64,000 nt of DNA from assembly GCA_963169875.1 (NCBI GenBank), contig CAUJEL010000046.1, positions 25,463 through 89,462 of the forward strand. Reading direction: 5' to 3'. Numbering within the stretch: position 1 is the first letter of the stretch; each line of letters opens with the position of its first letter. Source of the DNA: Candidatus Zhuqueibacterota bacterium (GTDB lineage Bacteria; Zhuqueibacterota; Zhuqueibacteria; Residuimicrobiales; Residuimicrobiaceae). Below, piece by piece: positions 9,865 through 19,399 of the stretch. Under the pieces are notes generated by a model. It worked only from the letters and a program-made list of their open reading frames with translations. It was not told the DNA's origin and made no database searches. A program made the position numbers and the translations under genes.

Positions 9865-10404
9865 ATGATCTGGTCTGGGCAAGTAAATAAACTACACAAC
9901 CGGAAACCTGTTGAACCTGAGAAGCTGATGGAATGGGCCGACTTTGAAAAAGCCTATTTCGAGCATGGCACGCTTCTCTATCACTTTATTCGTCGCCGTG
10001 TTCGCTGCGCTGAACTGGCAAAAGATATCCTCCATGATGTCTATGTCAGATTGTGGGAGCATCGCGGGCGCCTTGATCCCGACAAATCCGTAAAATCTTA
10101 TCTCTTCAAGATCGCATCCAATCTGGTAATCGATCACTTGCGTAAAAATAATCGCGGCGTGTCCTCACTGGAGGATGACCTTGCCTCCTCCAGCAGGCCA
10201 GACCATATACTGGAAGTGCAGGAAAAGATTGAAACTTTACTTTGTAAAATGTCACCAAAAATTAAAAATGTATTCATCATGAGCCGGCTTGATGGATTCA
10301 GTTATAAAGAGATGGCGGACATCTGCGGCGTTTCAGTCAAAACCATAGAAGCCTGGATGGGAAAAGCCATCAAAATTATGTCACAAGAACGAGGAGGGGA
10401 TTGA
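9865..10404 (+). CDS. ECF RNA polymerase sigma factor (sigma-70 family)
   Basis: Region 2 AKDILHDVYVRLWEHR..KSYLFKIASNLVIDHLRK; region 4 MSRLDGFSYKEMADICGVSVKTIEAWMGKAI. An internal start at 9928 is possible. Confidence 0.92.
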   Translation: MIWSGQVNKLHNRKPVEPEKLMEWADFEKAYFEHGTLLYHFIRRRVRCAELAKDILHDVYVRLWEHRGRLDPDKSVKSYLFKIASNLVIDHLRKNNRGVSSLEDDLASSSRPDHILEVQEKIETLLCKMSPKIKNVFIMSRLDGFSYKEMADICGVSVKTIEAWMGKAIKIMSQERGGD

Positions 10405-10475
10405 CGATACCTTGCTAGAGCGCTTTTTGAATGCGGTCATCCAATCACTGAATCCTTATCTATCCGGAGGCTTTT

Positions 10476-11360
10476 ATGAAAAAATTAACAGTTTGTCTGA
10501 TTATTGCAGTGACGTTCTTCATCATGTCTTGTGACAAAGAACAGCAACCCTTGGCGCCGAAATCACTGAAAAAAGCCAGCACGATCGACTGGGAGACGTT
10601 TAAATATCCACTCGAGATTGGCAATAGCTGGCAGTATGACAGAACCTTTTCCATCACACTCATACCGGTTGACACCAGCAAAGCTGATTCTCTTATCCAA
10701 GCGAAGGCGGCCGCGAAAGTGCACATCGCCGGACAGACCATGATTGACAGCACCAATACCTTCCACTTTGTGGAAACTTATCATGAGAAAGAGTTCGAAA
10801 TGATTCACGAAGGCTGGTATGCGAACCAGGCGGATGGGTTTTATTGTTATGCTTATAAAAATGCGGGCGTAGCGACGGCCTTGTTTAAAGATGCGGCCCC
10901 AAAGAAGCTGCGCGTCAATGGCAGAATGTATCATTCCGTGCGCGAAATCAGTGATTATTACTTCAACAGGATGGCTTCAACGCACGTGTCCATGAGCGAC
11001 TCGATGATCTATGAAAATCCACCCACGAAAATGCTGCCCTATCCCATGACAGACGGGACGCAATGGGTTTACCGGAGAACGCCCTATTTCACAACGGCTC
11101 ATCGAATTGTCGGTGAGGAAGCTGTGGAATGCCCGGCTGGGACCTTTCTCTGCAAAAAAATCGAATATCTATTCTATGACGATGTATTTGGCCGATGGGT
11201 TCATGTCGTACAGGCGGCTGATTATATCAGTGAGGCGGGGTTGGTAAAAAGAATTCTATATTGCACAGGAGAACTCTGGACCACAGACGATTCGCCATTC
11301 CCCATCGGTACCGTGAACACCTCTGATGAAATGGTATTAACGCAATTTACTGTCAAATAG
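10476..11360 (+). CDS. Hypothetical lipoprotein
   Basis: Signal peptide with lipobox FFIMSCDK; RBS GGAGG upstream; no family recognised. Confidence 0.7.
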   Translation: MKKLTVCLIIAVTFFIMSCDKEQQPLAPKSLKKASTIDWETFKYPLEIGNSWQYDRTFSITLIPVDTSKADSLIQAKAAAKVHIAGQTMIDSTNTFHFVETYHEKEFEMIHEGWYANQADGFYCYAYKNAGVATALFKDAAPKKLRVNGRMYHSVREISDYYFNRMASTHVSMSDSMIYENPPTKMLPYPMTDGTQWVYRRTPYFTTAHRIVGEEAVECPAGTFLCKKIEYLFYDDVFGRWVHVVQAADYISEAGLVKRILYCTGELWTTDDSPFPIGTVNTSDEMVLTQFTVK

Positions 11361-11399
11361 TCCCAATGGATCATTTCGGGATTTGGGATTATTACCCGT

Positions 11400-11432
11400 A
11401 AGGAGAACCATTTGCCGGTTCTCCTTATTTTT
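11400..11432. terminator. Bidirectional terminator between convergent genes
   Basis: AAGGAGAACC-atttgcc-GGTTCTCCTT followed by ATTTTTATT. Confidence 0.8.
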
Positions 11433-12393
11433 ATTCCTGAGCCACCAGCATCTCGGCATCCCAACCGAGATCGCAAAGATGGTTGGGAAACGTGGCAAAT
11501 CCATGCGTGGTGTATATTTTTTTCGCCCCCACCCGGCGCACGAACTCGATGAGTTCATAGAAATCAGCATGATCGCTGAGCGCAATGCGGTGGTCCGTTC
11601 GCCAGCCCGGGCCATGCCCGGCATTGGTCCAGCCCGATAAAAACACCGTACGACGTCGTCCCACAAACTGCAGCGCCCGCGTAAACGTCACATGCGGCGG
11701 CACCATGAGCACCTGGCGCGGCCCCACCTGCGCGCCCGCCCAGAGGCTGCAATTGACAAATGAAATCCCGAATTTTTCATAGACCTGCGCCATCTGCCAG
11801 ATCGAAGGATGCACCAGCACCTCGTAGCCGCGATCGCCGAGGATTTTCATCGCCTCCTGCGATTTGCCCAAGGCATATGCCATCACCACCGGCGTATAAT
11901 TGGCGGCAAAGCAGCTTTCAATAAAGCCGATCAACTCTTCGATCAGCATCTCCCGGCTTTGTTGCACCACATATTGCGGATGCCCGTAGGTGGATTCTGT
12001 GATGAGTATATCAGCCTGCGGAATTTCAATGGGCTCGCAGGTGTCGCTGGGACGCAGTTTGAAATCACCACTGTATAAGAGCGAAACCCCATCGCGCTCG
12101 ACGCGGATCATGGCGGAACCGAGGATATGACCGGCCGGGAAGAGCTGCACCCGCATGCCATCCATCTCAAAGGCTTCCCCAAATTCAAGCGCGTGCACAT
12201 CCGCTTGACGGCTGCGTAATGCGTGGAAGCAAATCGTAGCCGGTGTGGCCAATATCTTTTGATGATTCTTGAGGTGATCGCTGTGCCCATGGGAGACGAA
12301 AGAATAATCCACCTTGCGCAGGGCATCGAGCCAAAGCCCGGCGCCTTTGATTTTTATGCCTTTGCAGTCGTAGTCAAACATATAATTTTTCAT
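11431..12393 (-). CDS. MBL-fold metallo-hydrolase, COG1236-like exonuclease/RNA-processing family
   Basis: SHGHSDHLKN motif, YSGDFKLRPSDTCEPIEIPQADILITESTYGHP, LSDHADFYELIEFVRRVGAKKIYTTHG. Confidence 0.8.
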   Translation of the reverse strand: MKNYMFDYDCKGIKIKGAGLWLDALRKVDYSFVSHGHSDHLKNHQKILATPATICFHALRSRQADVHALEFGEAFEMDGMRVQLFPAGHILGSAMIRVERDGVSLLYSGDFKLRPSDTCEPIEIPQADILITESTYGHPQYVVQQSREMLIEELIGFIESCFAANYTPVVMAYALGKSQEAMKILGDRGYEVLVHPSIWQMAQVYEKFGISFVNCSLWAGAQVGPRQVLMVPPHVTFTRALQFVGRRRTVFLSGWTNAGHGPGWRTDHRIALSDHADFYELIEFVRRVGAKKIYTTHGFATFPNHLCDLGWDAEMLVAQE

Positions 12394-12874
12394 TCAACCA
12401 TTTTTTAAAAACCGGATTTATCCCCCGAACGCTGTCAATGATCGCTAACAGCCACTTCCCTTCACCGCAACAGTGATTGTTTTTGAGCTTGCAAGGCGTG
12501 CGAACACCGAATCAGAGCATTCATAAGCCTGAGCCCGCCAGGCCGTTTTTGTCGGATATACAGAACAAATATGGATTCGAATTTTATTTCAGACTTTAAG
12601 CTGCTGCCGAGGGCATTTTTAAGTTTGTTTCTCTTTGTGCATCGTCACGTTCGCGGCGGAAAATTTCACAAACAAAATAGGCAAAATTCCACTCTTTTCC
12701 AATAAAAACCCCGCCTGCTTCCTCATCGAAATGTTTTTTCAGGCGTTTTCCCGCCAAAACATGACAATTATTTACATCTGTTGACGTAACCATGACAACC
12801 TTTACATTAATTTCCGGTATACAAGGGTGGAAAGAGAAATTAAGCTGTAGTTAACCCATACAAGGAGGTATATC

Positions 12875-13270
12875 ATGAAACGCTTCACGATGTTCGTACT
12901 GATGACTGTGACGGCTGGATGCCTGATGGCGTCGCCCGATTTTGAGAGTATCAAGATGCAGGCCATCCAGGGCTACAAGATGGCCCTCGCTTCTGATAAC
13001 TGCGGTTTGAGAAATGACGCCCTGCACAAAATCGCCCGGATGAAATCAGAATACCCTGAAACTGATTTAAGCTGCTTCGAACCCATCCTCAAGAAAATGG
13101 CTGTGAAGGACGCGGACGCCATGGTGCGCATGAACGCCCAACTGACGCTGAATTATCTCCGCGACAGCGCCATCTCGGAATGGGTACCGACGCAAAAAGC
13201 TGAAACCTCTTTTGAGTTTTTCAACCGCCTCTATCAGCAAATGACGACGATCTTCGCCGCGGCCCAGTAA
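12875..13270 (+). CDS. Small secreted protein of unknown function
   Basis: AAGGAGG RBS, signal peptide MKRFTMFVLMTVTAGCLMA, terminator immediately downstream. Confidence 0.7.
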   Translation: MKRFTMFVLMTVTAGCLMASPDFESIKMQAIQGYKMALASDNCGLRNDALHKIARMKSEYPETDLSCFEPILKKMAVKDADAMVRMNAQLTLNYLRDSAISEWVPTQKAETSFEFFNRLYQQMTTIFAAAQ

Positions 13271-13295
13271 CGACTCCTGATCTCGCGGCGGCACG

Positions 13296-13329
13296 GCGCC
13301 GGGGTCTCACAACTCCGGCGCTTTTTTTT
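13296..13329 (+). terminator. Rho-independent terminator
   Basis: GCGCCGG-ggtctcacaact-CCGGCGC followed by TTTTTTTT. Confidence 0.85.
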
Positions 13330-13403
13330 GTTTTTCCTGATCAGAAAATTTACGATATTAAGGGCAATCAACCTCACTCATCCACTCATCAGGATCACAG
13401 ACT

Positions 13404-14513
13404 ATGATATATCGTCCATACGGTGCTGCAGGCGTGCAACTCTCCGCCATCGGATTTGGCGGCATGCGCTTCCTGGATCAGAACGACGTCGATGCCTGCG
13501 CCGCGCTGGTTCATGCGGCGTATGAGCATGGCATCAATTATTTTGATACCGCCTCTGGATACGGACGCTCCGAAGAACTGTTCGGCGTCGCCTTCAAAGA
13601 AATGCAGAAACAGCGGGGCCTGAAACCTTTTTACGTCTCCAGCAAAACGTCGGCCGGCAATGCTGACGACATCCGCCGCGATCTGGAAACCTCCCTGCAA
13701 CGCATGGGACTGAATCAAATCGATTTTTATCACGTCTGGTGCGTGATGACCAAAGAGGATTACCTGACGCGACAGCACAAGGGCGTCCTTAAAACATTCG
13801 AACAACTGCAACGGGAAGGACTGGTGCGGCACATCTGCGTCTCCAGTCACATGACCGGCGCCGAGATCGAGTGGATGCTCGGGGATTACCCTTTTGCGGG
13901 CATCCTCCTCGGCTATTCGGCGATGAATTTCGCCTACCGGGATCAGGGCATCAGCGCGGCGGCGGCTTTGCAGCGCGGCGTGGTCATCATGAATCCCCTG
14001 GGCGGCGGCATCATTCCCCAGCACCCACAGCGGTTCGATTTTGTGCGCACCCGTCCGGATGAGACGGTGGTTCAAGGCGCCCTGCGTTTCCTGATCAACG
14101 ACGCCCGCATCACCACAGCCCTGGTGGGATTCAGCACGATCGATCAAATCAAAGAGGCTGTCAGTGCCGTGGATGGCTTTGAGCCCCTGACCGCAGCCGC
14201 TGTTCAGAAAATCCGCGGCCATCTTCAGGACGCCTTTGATCAGATGTGCACCGGATGCGGTTACTGCGACCACTGCCCGGAAGGCGTACCCGTGCCGAAA
14301 ATGATGGACAGCTACAACCAGTTCCTTCTCTCCAGCAATACCTCATCCATCCCGGATCGTTTGGCCTGGCACTGGGGTATCGGCCGTCGCAGCGACGTCC
14401 ACGACCTGTGCACGGAATGCGGTCTGTGCGAAGAGCTGTGCACGCAAAAACTGCCCATTCGCGCGCGACTGCGGGAAATCAAGACCATCGTGCACTCTCA
14501 ATTAAACAAATAG
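13404..14513 (+). CDS. Aldo/keto reductase with C-terminal 4Fe-4S domain
   Basis: GFGGMRF N-terminus, DTASGYGRSEE, C-terminal CTGCGYCDHCPEG and CTECGLCEELCTQKLPI. Confidence 0.9.
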   Translation: MIYRPYGAAGVQLSAIGFGGMRFLDQNDVDACAALVHAAYEHGINYFDTASGYGRSEELFGVAFKEMQKQRGLKPFYVSSKTSAGNADDIRRDLETSLQRMGLNQIDFYHVWCVMTKEDYLTRQHKGVLKTFEQLQREGLVRHICVSSHMTGAEIEWMLGDYPFAGILLGYSAMNFAYRDQGISAAAALQRGVVIMNPLGGGIIPQHPQRFDFVRTRPDETVVQGALRFLINDARITTALVGFSTIDQIKEAVSAVDGFEPLTAAAVQKIRGHLQDAFDQMCTGCGYCDHCPEGVPVPKMMDSYNQFLLSSNTSSIPDRLAWHWGIGRRSDVHDLCTECGLCEELCTQKLPIRARLREIKTIVHSQLNK

Positions 14514-14598
14514 GGCTGCCTTGCGCGCACAGCATCAGCGAGACGGCAGATCACATCAACCACACCATTTACACGTCATTAAACAGAGAGAATTAACA

Positions 14599-15531
14599 AT
14601 GCCCAGTTTTAAAAGCCGCCTTTTCATTTTTCTGCTGCGCCATCGCAACATGTTCAAATTCCAGTTTAAAAACCGGCCGGAAATCACCTGGGATACCTCC
14701 ATCCCGGATCTGCGCGCCAGGACGGAGAAAGCAGGGCGCATGTTCGGCAAACTGCCGGAAAATATGCGAATCGAAGAGGCTGTAATCGGAGAGATGTACG
14801 CGGAATGGATGATACCGGGAGATGCCACCAGGGACAAGGCGATCCTCTATTTTCACGGCGGCGGTTATGTGATCGGATCACCGCAGGGGCATCGCCCCCA
14901 CGTCGCCAAGGTAGTACAAGGCAGCGGCATCCCGGCCCTGGTTATCGATTACCGTCTGGCGCCGGAAAGCCCCTTCCCGGCCGCCCTGGATGATGCGCTC
15001 GCCGGCTATCGCTGGCTCCTCGAGCAGAAAACCGCCCCGGAGCACATCGTCTTCATGGGCGATTCCGCGGGCGGCGGTCTGTGCCTGGCCGCTCTGCTGG
15101 CCATTCGCCAGCAAGGTCTCCCCCTCCCTGGCGGTGCCGTGGCCCTGTCGCCGTGGACCGACCTCACCTGCAGCGGCGCATCGCTTAAAAGTAACGAAAA
15201 GGTCGATCCCCTGACGTGGCGGGAATCCTGGACTATTTTCAGCAAATATTATGTCGGCGAACACGATGCGGCGGATCCGCTGGTCTCGCCCCTGTTCGGC
15301 GATCTCGCAGGCCTGCCGCCGCTGCTCATCTGTGCCGGCAATGATGAACTCTTGCGCGACGATGCGGTACGTTATGCGGAAAAAGCCAAAGCAGCGGGTG
15401 TGGATGTGACTCTTCGCGTCGGCGAGGGTATGTTCCACTGCTATCCGGTGTGCGCGCCGATGTTTCCCGAGGCGACCGCGGCGATGAAAGAGCTGACAGA
15501 ATTTATCCGGATACGCACGCGGGTGGATTAA
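14599..15531 (+). CDS. Alpha/beta hydrolase (HSL-type esterase/lipase)
   Basis: HGGGYVIGSPQGHR oxyanion-hole motif, GDSAGGGL nucleophile elbow. ATG at 14599 after AGAGAG; upstream ORF extension unlikely. Confidence 0.9.
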   Translation: MPSFKSRLFIFLLRHRNMFKFQFKNRPEITWDTSIPDLRARTEKAGRMFGKLPENMRIEEAVIGEMYAEWMIPGDATRDKAILYFHGGGYVIGSPQGHRPHVAKVVQGSGIPALVIDYRLAPESPFPAALDDALAGYRWLLEQKTAPEHIVFMGDSAGGGLCLAALLAIRQQGLPLPGGAVALSPWTDLTCSGASLKSNEKVDPLTWRESWTIFSKYYVGEHDAADPLVSPLFGDLAGLPPLLICAGNDELLRDDAVRYAEKAKAAGVDVTLRVGEGMFHCYPVCAPMFPEATAAMKELTEFIRIRTRVD

Positions 15532-15710
15532 AATTTCTGTGGCAACCGTCTTCAAAAGAGCCGGTTGTAAAGCGGAACAAGTATACGGTGTCGAATTGAA
15601 AAGCTCGCTTTTCCGCCCCGCCCGGGGACAGCCGGTTGACGAAACGTAAAAGGGCTCTGTTTATTGACAGAAAAGTGCAACTCTTCCCCACCCCGCTCCA
15701 GGATCGTTTG

Positions 15711-15905
15711 TCAACCCTGGTATCCTCTCAACCCGGAAAAGGGACGCAGCTTGGGATTCTTGCCATCATGCCAGTTATCTCCCCACACAGCCAGCGCACG
15801 GGCGACCGGGGAACGCCGCACGCCTGCACGTACAAGATTATGCAATCCGTTGTCCGCGTGCGCATAAGGACATACGCGCACGCAGCGGGCGCAGTTGCTG
15901 ATGTT
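15711..15905 (-). pseudogene. C-terminal remnant of a 4Fe-4S protein
   Basis: NCARCVRVCPYAHADNGLHNLVRAGVRRSPVARALAVWGDNWHDGKNPKLRPFSGLRGYQG*, starting at the stop codon of the 15904..16569 gene with no N-terminal portion. Confidence 0.6.
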
Positions 15906-16569
15906 ACGACGATCCTTCCCCGTGCATCTCCTGCGCGGGGACAATGTACAGACCTGGACGCCCTTGACGGGCACTGGCGAGCATGGCCGCGGCTACCTGC
16001 GCTGCCTGGTTGGGCTTGTAAGCCGCCAGCCGTCCACGGAACAGAAAACCCGTGAAGCGGAAAAACCACGCAGCCGCCTCTTCGCGCCGGCGCCGCTCAC
16101 TGCGGGCACCCAGCAGCAGGGAGGGCCGGAAAAAGGTGATCGCGGGTATGGACAAGCCCGAAATATCGCGTTCGGTTTCACCCTTGACCCGGTTATAAAA
16201 AACCTTTGACTTGGCATCCGCACCGATGGCGCTCACCAGCAAGAACTGCTTGACGCCGTGGTCGCTGGCCCACCGCGCCAACTGCACCGGATAATCATGA
16301 TCGACATGAATAAAGGCCTCCCGGGTTCGGGCCTTTTTCATGGTGGTGCCCAGACAACAAAAAAGAGCATCCGCTTTGACGCCCCGCAGGGTCTCCTCAA
16401 GCCGTTCAAAGTCAACCACTTTATTTTCCAATTTTTCGTGGGCAACAGCCAGAGGCTGGCGGCTCAGAGCGATAACCTGTTTGCAGGCGGGCTCTTCAAG
16501 GAGTTGCTTAAGGCAATACGAGCCGACCAGACCGGTGGCGCCGGCGAGAAGAACGGTTTGAAGGTTCAT
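15904..16569 (-). CDS. NAD(P)-binding oxidoreductase (HTATIP2-like/atypical SDR)
   Basis: VLLAGATGLVGSYCLKQLLE, DALFCCLGTTMKKA, FLLVSAIGADAKSKVFYNRVKGE. Confidence 0.87.
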   Translation of the reverse strand: MNLQTVLLAGATGLVGSYCLKQLLEEPACKQVIALSRQPLAVAHEKLENKVVDFERLEETLRGVKADALFCCLGTTMKKARTREAFIHVDHDYPVQLARWASDHGVKQFLLVSAIGADAKSKVFYNRVKGETERDISGLSIPAITFFRPSLLLGARSERRRREEAAAWFFRFTGFLFRGRLAAYKPNQAAQVAAAMLASARQGRPGLYIVPAQEMHGEGSS

Positions 16570-16656
16570 GTCTTCGTTCCCGAAAAGAGTTGTTCTTTGG
16601 TTGCAAACATGCTGCCGCCCCCCTGATCTGAAATTGCTGGCACCAGGGCAGGGCTC

Positions 16657-18690
16657 TTATAATCCATACGCCGCGCTGATATCCAGCGGCGGCATCGGGC
16701 CGTGCAGCGGCTTGAGATCCTTGACGTACCAGTCGTACCACGCCAGGGTGCGATGGAGCACATCGATCTGACCGGGCTGACGGCGGTTGCCGTGCCCCTC
16801 GCCCGGATACTGCACCAGGCGCACCGCCGGATGGTCGTTCATTTTGAGGCGGCGGTACAGCTCCATGCTCTGCGAGGGATGGACGCGCGTATCGGCCGCC
16901 CCGCCAAAGATGAGCATCGCGGTCTTGCTCTGGTGCGCCCAGTAGACCGGACTGCGTTTCAGGCTCAAATCCCACATCTCCTCATGCCGTTTGCCCATAT
17001 GCACGTAATAATCTTCGTAGGGGATATCCGTGGTGCCGCCCTTGCTGACCAGGTCGCTGATGCCGACGAACATACACGCTGCGCGAACCAGTTCAGTGTA
17101 ATAGGTGCCGAACCATGCCGCAGCATACCCGCCATAGGAGCCGCCGCCCAGGCCGACGCGTGTGCCATCGACCAGACCCTCCTTCACCAGCGCCTTGATG
17201 CCGTCGGCGACATCGTCGAACTCCACGCCGGCCGGATCGCCGAAACCCGCCAGGGCGAATTCGCCGCCATACCCGGTGCTGGCGCGGTAATTGGGGTAAA
17301 AGACAAAATAGCCGCGTCCCGCCAGCACCTGTCCCGGTTCGCTGTAGCGCGTCAACCAACCGTTGCTATAGTGACTTTCCGGGCCGCCGTGCACCAGCAC
17401 AACCAGGGGATAGGTTTTACCCGCCTCGTATCCAAGCGGGTAGATCAACAGGCCTTCGATACTTTGGCCGTCGCGCGCTCTGTACGAGTAGAGCTTTTGT
17501 TCACCCAGCGTCCTCACCTTGAGCCAGGCATTCAAATCGGTGAGTTGCGTCGTGTTGCCATCTGCTTTAAGCTGGAACAGATTCCCGGGCATGGTGGATG
17601 ATTGACCGGCGAGGATGATCGTGCCATCGGATCCGCCAAAACTTATATCATGGAATACAAATCCAAGCCGGGAGGAGTGAAGCGTACTCTGCCGCTGTGC
17701 GCCGGAGAGATCCACCGAGGCCAGCAGGGTGTGCACGCCTTCGCTGGCGCGGTACCAGATGCGGGCGTCGTCGCGCCAGCCCACCCAGTGAATATGTCCG
17801 CGATAATTCGCCGGCGTCAGATTGACGGTTTTACGGCTGTTCAGATCGATGACAAAGGCCTGGCTCACAGCATGGTCTTTCTGCTCGCGCGCAGCGGCGT
17901 AGGCCAGATGCGTGCCGGCGGGATTGAAACCATAATTCCCGAGTTTCCAGGGTTGGGCGACCAGCGTGGTCATCTGAGCTGTCGCCGCATCGATGAGCAC
18001 GATCTTGCGGAACATGTACTGCTGATCGATGAGATTTTGTGGGCTGACCGAGGCGGCGATACGGGAACCATCGCGGTCGAATTCGAAATCCCAGACCGTC
18101 ATATCCGTACTGATCTGACGCGGCGCATTTTGATCACCGGCCAGATCGAGCAGATAGAGATTGCGATGCTTGAGATTTTCCTCATAAAAAACGAATCCAA
18201 ACCCTTTTTTATCCAGGTTCTTCTCAGCCGCGCTCCTGGGCGTTTCGGCGATGTAACCAATCTGCCGGCCGGATGGGTGCCAGCGATAGTATTGTACAGC
18301 GGTTTCGCTGTTGCTCAGGGGATAAGCTTCTCCGCCGTCCACAGGAATGGCATAAATCTGCGTCACGTTGGCGTTGCCGCGCTTGCCGAGGAACGAGATC
18401 AGCTTTCCGTCCGGGGACCACTGGATCGCCGATAGATTGGTTTTGTCGGTAATGTACCCGCGGCTGTTGCCGGTGGCGCGATCCAGGACGTACAATTCAT
18501 TGTAGGCGCCGCCCGGTTCCTCCTGGGCCGTGCGCATGCTGTTGACGACATAGGCAATGAGAGATCCATCCGGGCTCGTTTCCACTGCGGAGATGTATTG
18601 AACCTGTTGCACATCCGCTGCTGTGAAGGGACTGGCAGCCAAGGCGACACCGGCCAATACGATGAATGCGAAAAAGAAAAACCTGCGCAT
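16657..18690 (-). CDS. S9 family peptidase (prolyl oligopeptidase/acylaminoacyl peptidase-like)
   Basis: N-terminal WD40-like propeller; C-terminal LVHGGPESHYSNGW, GLGGGSYGGYAAAWFG, catalytic His region YPGEGHGNRRQPGQ. Confidence 0.92.
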   Translation of the reverse strand: MRRFFFFAFIVLAGVALAASPFTAADVQQVQYISAVETSPDGSLIAYVVNSMRTAQEEPGGAYNELYVLDRATGNSRGYITDKTNLSAIQWSPDGKLISFLGKRGNANVTQIYAIPVDGGEAYPLSNSETAVQYYRWHPSGRQIGYIAETPRSAAEKNLDKKGFGFVFYEENLKHRNLYLLDLAGDQNAPRQISTDMTVWDFEFDRDGSRIAASVSPQNLIDQQYMFRKIVLIDAATAQMTTLVAQPWKLGNYGFNPAGTHLAYAAAREQKDHAVSQAFVIDLNSRKTVNLTPANYRGHIHWVGWRDDARIWYRASEGVHTLLASVDLSGAQRQSTLHSSRLGFVFHDISFGGSDGTIILAGQSSTMPGNLFQLKADGNTTQLTDLNAWLKVRTLGEQKLYSYRARDGQSIEGLLIYPLGYEAGKTYPLVVLVHGGPESHYSNGWLTRYSEPGQVLAGRGYFVFYPNYRASTGYGGEFALAGFGDPAGVEFDDVADGIKALVKEGLVDGTRVGLGGGSYGGYAAAWFGTYYTELVRAACMFVGISDLVSKGGTTDIPYEDYYVHMGKRHEEMWDLSLKRSPVYWAHQSKTAMLIFGGAADTRVHPSQSMELYRRLKMNDHPAVRLVQYPGEGHGNRRQPGQIDVLHRTLAWYDWYVKDLKPLHGPMPPLDISAAYGL

Positions 18691-18876
18691 GTTTTCTCCA
18701 GTTTTTTATTTTTTATCTGGTTGAGTAAAAACGGGAATGTTAATCAAAATGACATCATTGTGACCACCACTAACCCCATGATGTGAAAATGGAGTACTAT
18801 CACACATTACACACTGATCTCAGACTGCAAAAACAATCAAATGCAGTCTGAGAATCAAGCGGATTTTGCGGGACGG

Positions 18877-19293
18877 TTAAACCAGCGTGGCGGTCAGCTT
18901 TTTCTCCGGGCCGCTCAGCGCCTTGGAGACGGGACAGTTATTTTTTGCGGTCTCGGCGAGTTCCTGAAAGCGGCTCGCGGAAACGCCGGGCACGCGCGCA
19001 GTGCAGCTCAGTTCAATCAGCGTGATGGCCGGGCCTTCGCCGAGATGAACTGCGGCTGTGGCGTGAATGGATTCGGGCACAAACCCCTCTTTGGTCAGCA
19101 GCGCTGACAAAAACATCGAAAAACAGCCGGCCTGGGCCGCGCCGATCAATTCTTCCGGATTGGTTCCTGGGCCCGACTCGAAACGGGATGCGAAGGTGAA
19201 GGGGCCTTCATAGGCACCGCTGCCCAATTTCATGGTGCCGGCGCCCTCTTTGAGACTGCCTTTCCATTCCGCGTTTGCATTTCGTATGGCCAT
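18877..19293 (-). CDS. osmC: OsmC-family peroxiredoxin
   Basis: MAIRNANAEWKGSLKEGAGTMKLGS..; NPEELIGAAQAGCFSMFLSALL. Confidence 0.92.
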   Translation of the reverse strand: MAIRNANAEWKGSLKEGAGTMKLGSGAYEGPFTFASRFESGPGTNPEELIGAAQAGCFSMFLSALLTKEGFVPESIHATAAVHLGEGPAITLIELSCTARVPGVSASRFQELAETAKNNCPVSKALSGPEKKLTATLV

Positions 19294-19399
19294 AATCATT
19301 TCTCCTTATTGCATGTGTGAATGAACTACATTTGCACAATTTAACAGCAAGGAGGCCATTTTTGTTTCCTCTTGAATTTAATATTGGAATTTATTATAT

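Noticed and set aside
12596-12793. 65-aa minus-strand ORF in the 12.4-12.87 kb intergenic region
   Set aside because: No RBS or family evidence was found; the region may simply be a long promoter region for the 12875 gene.
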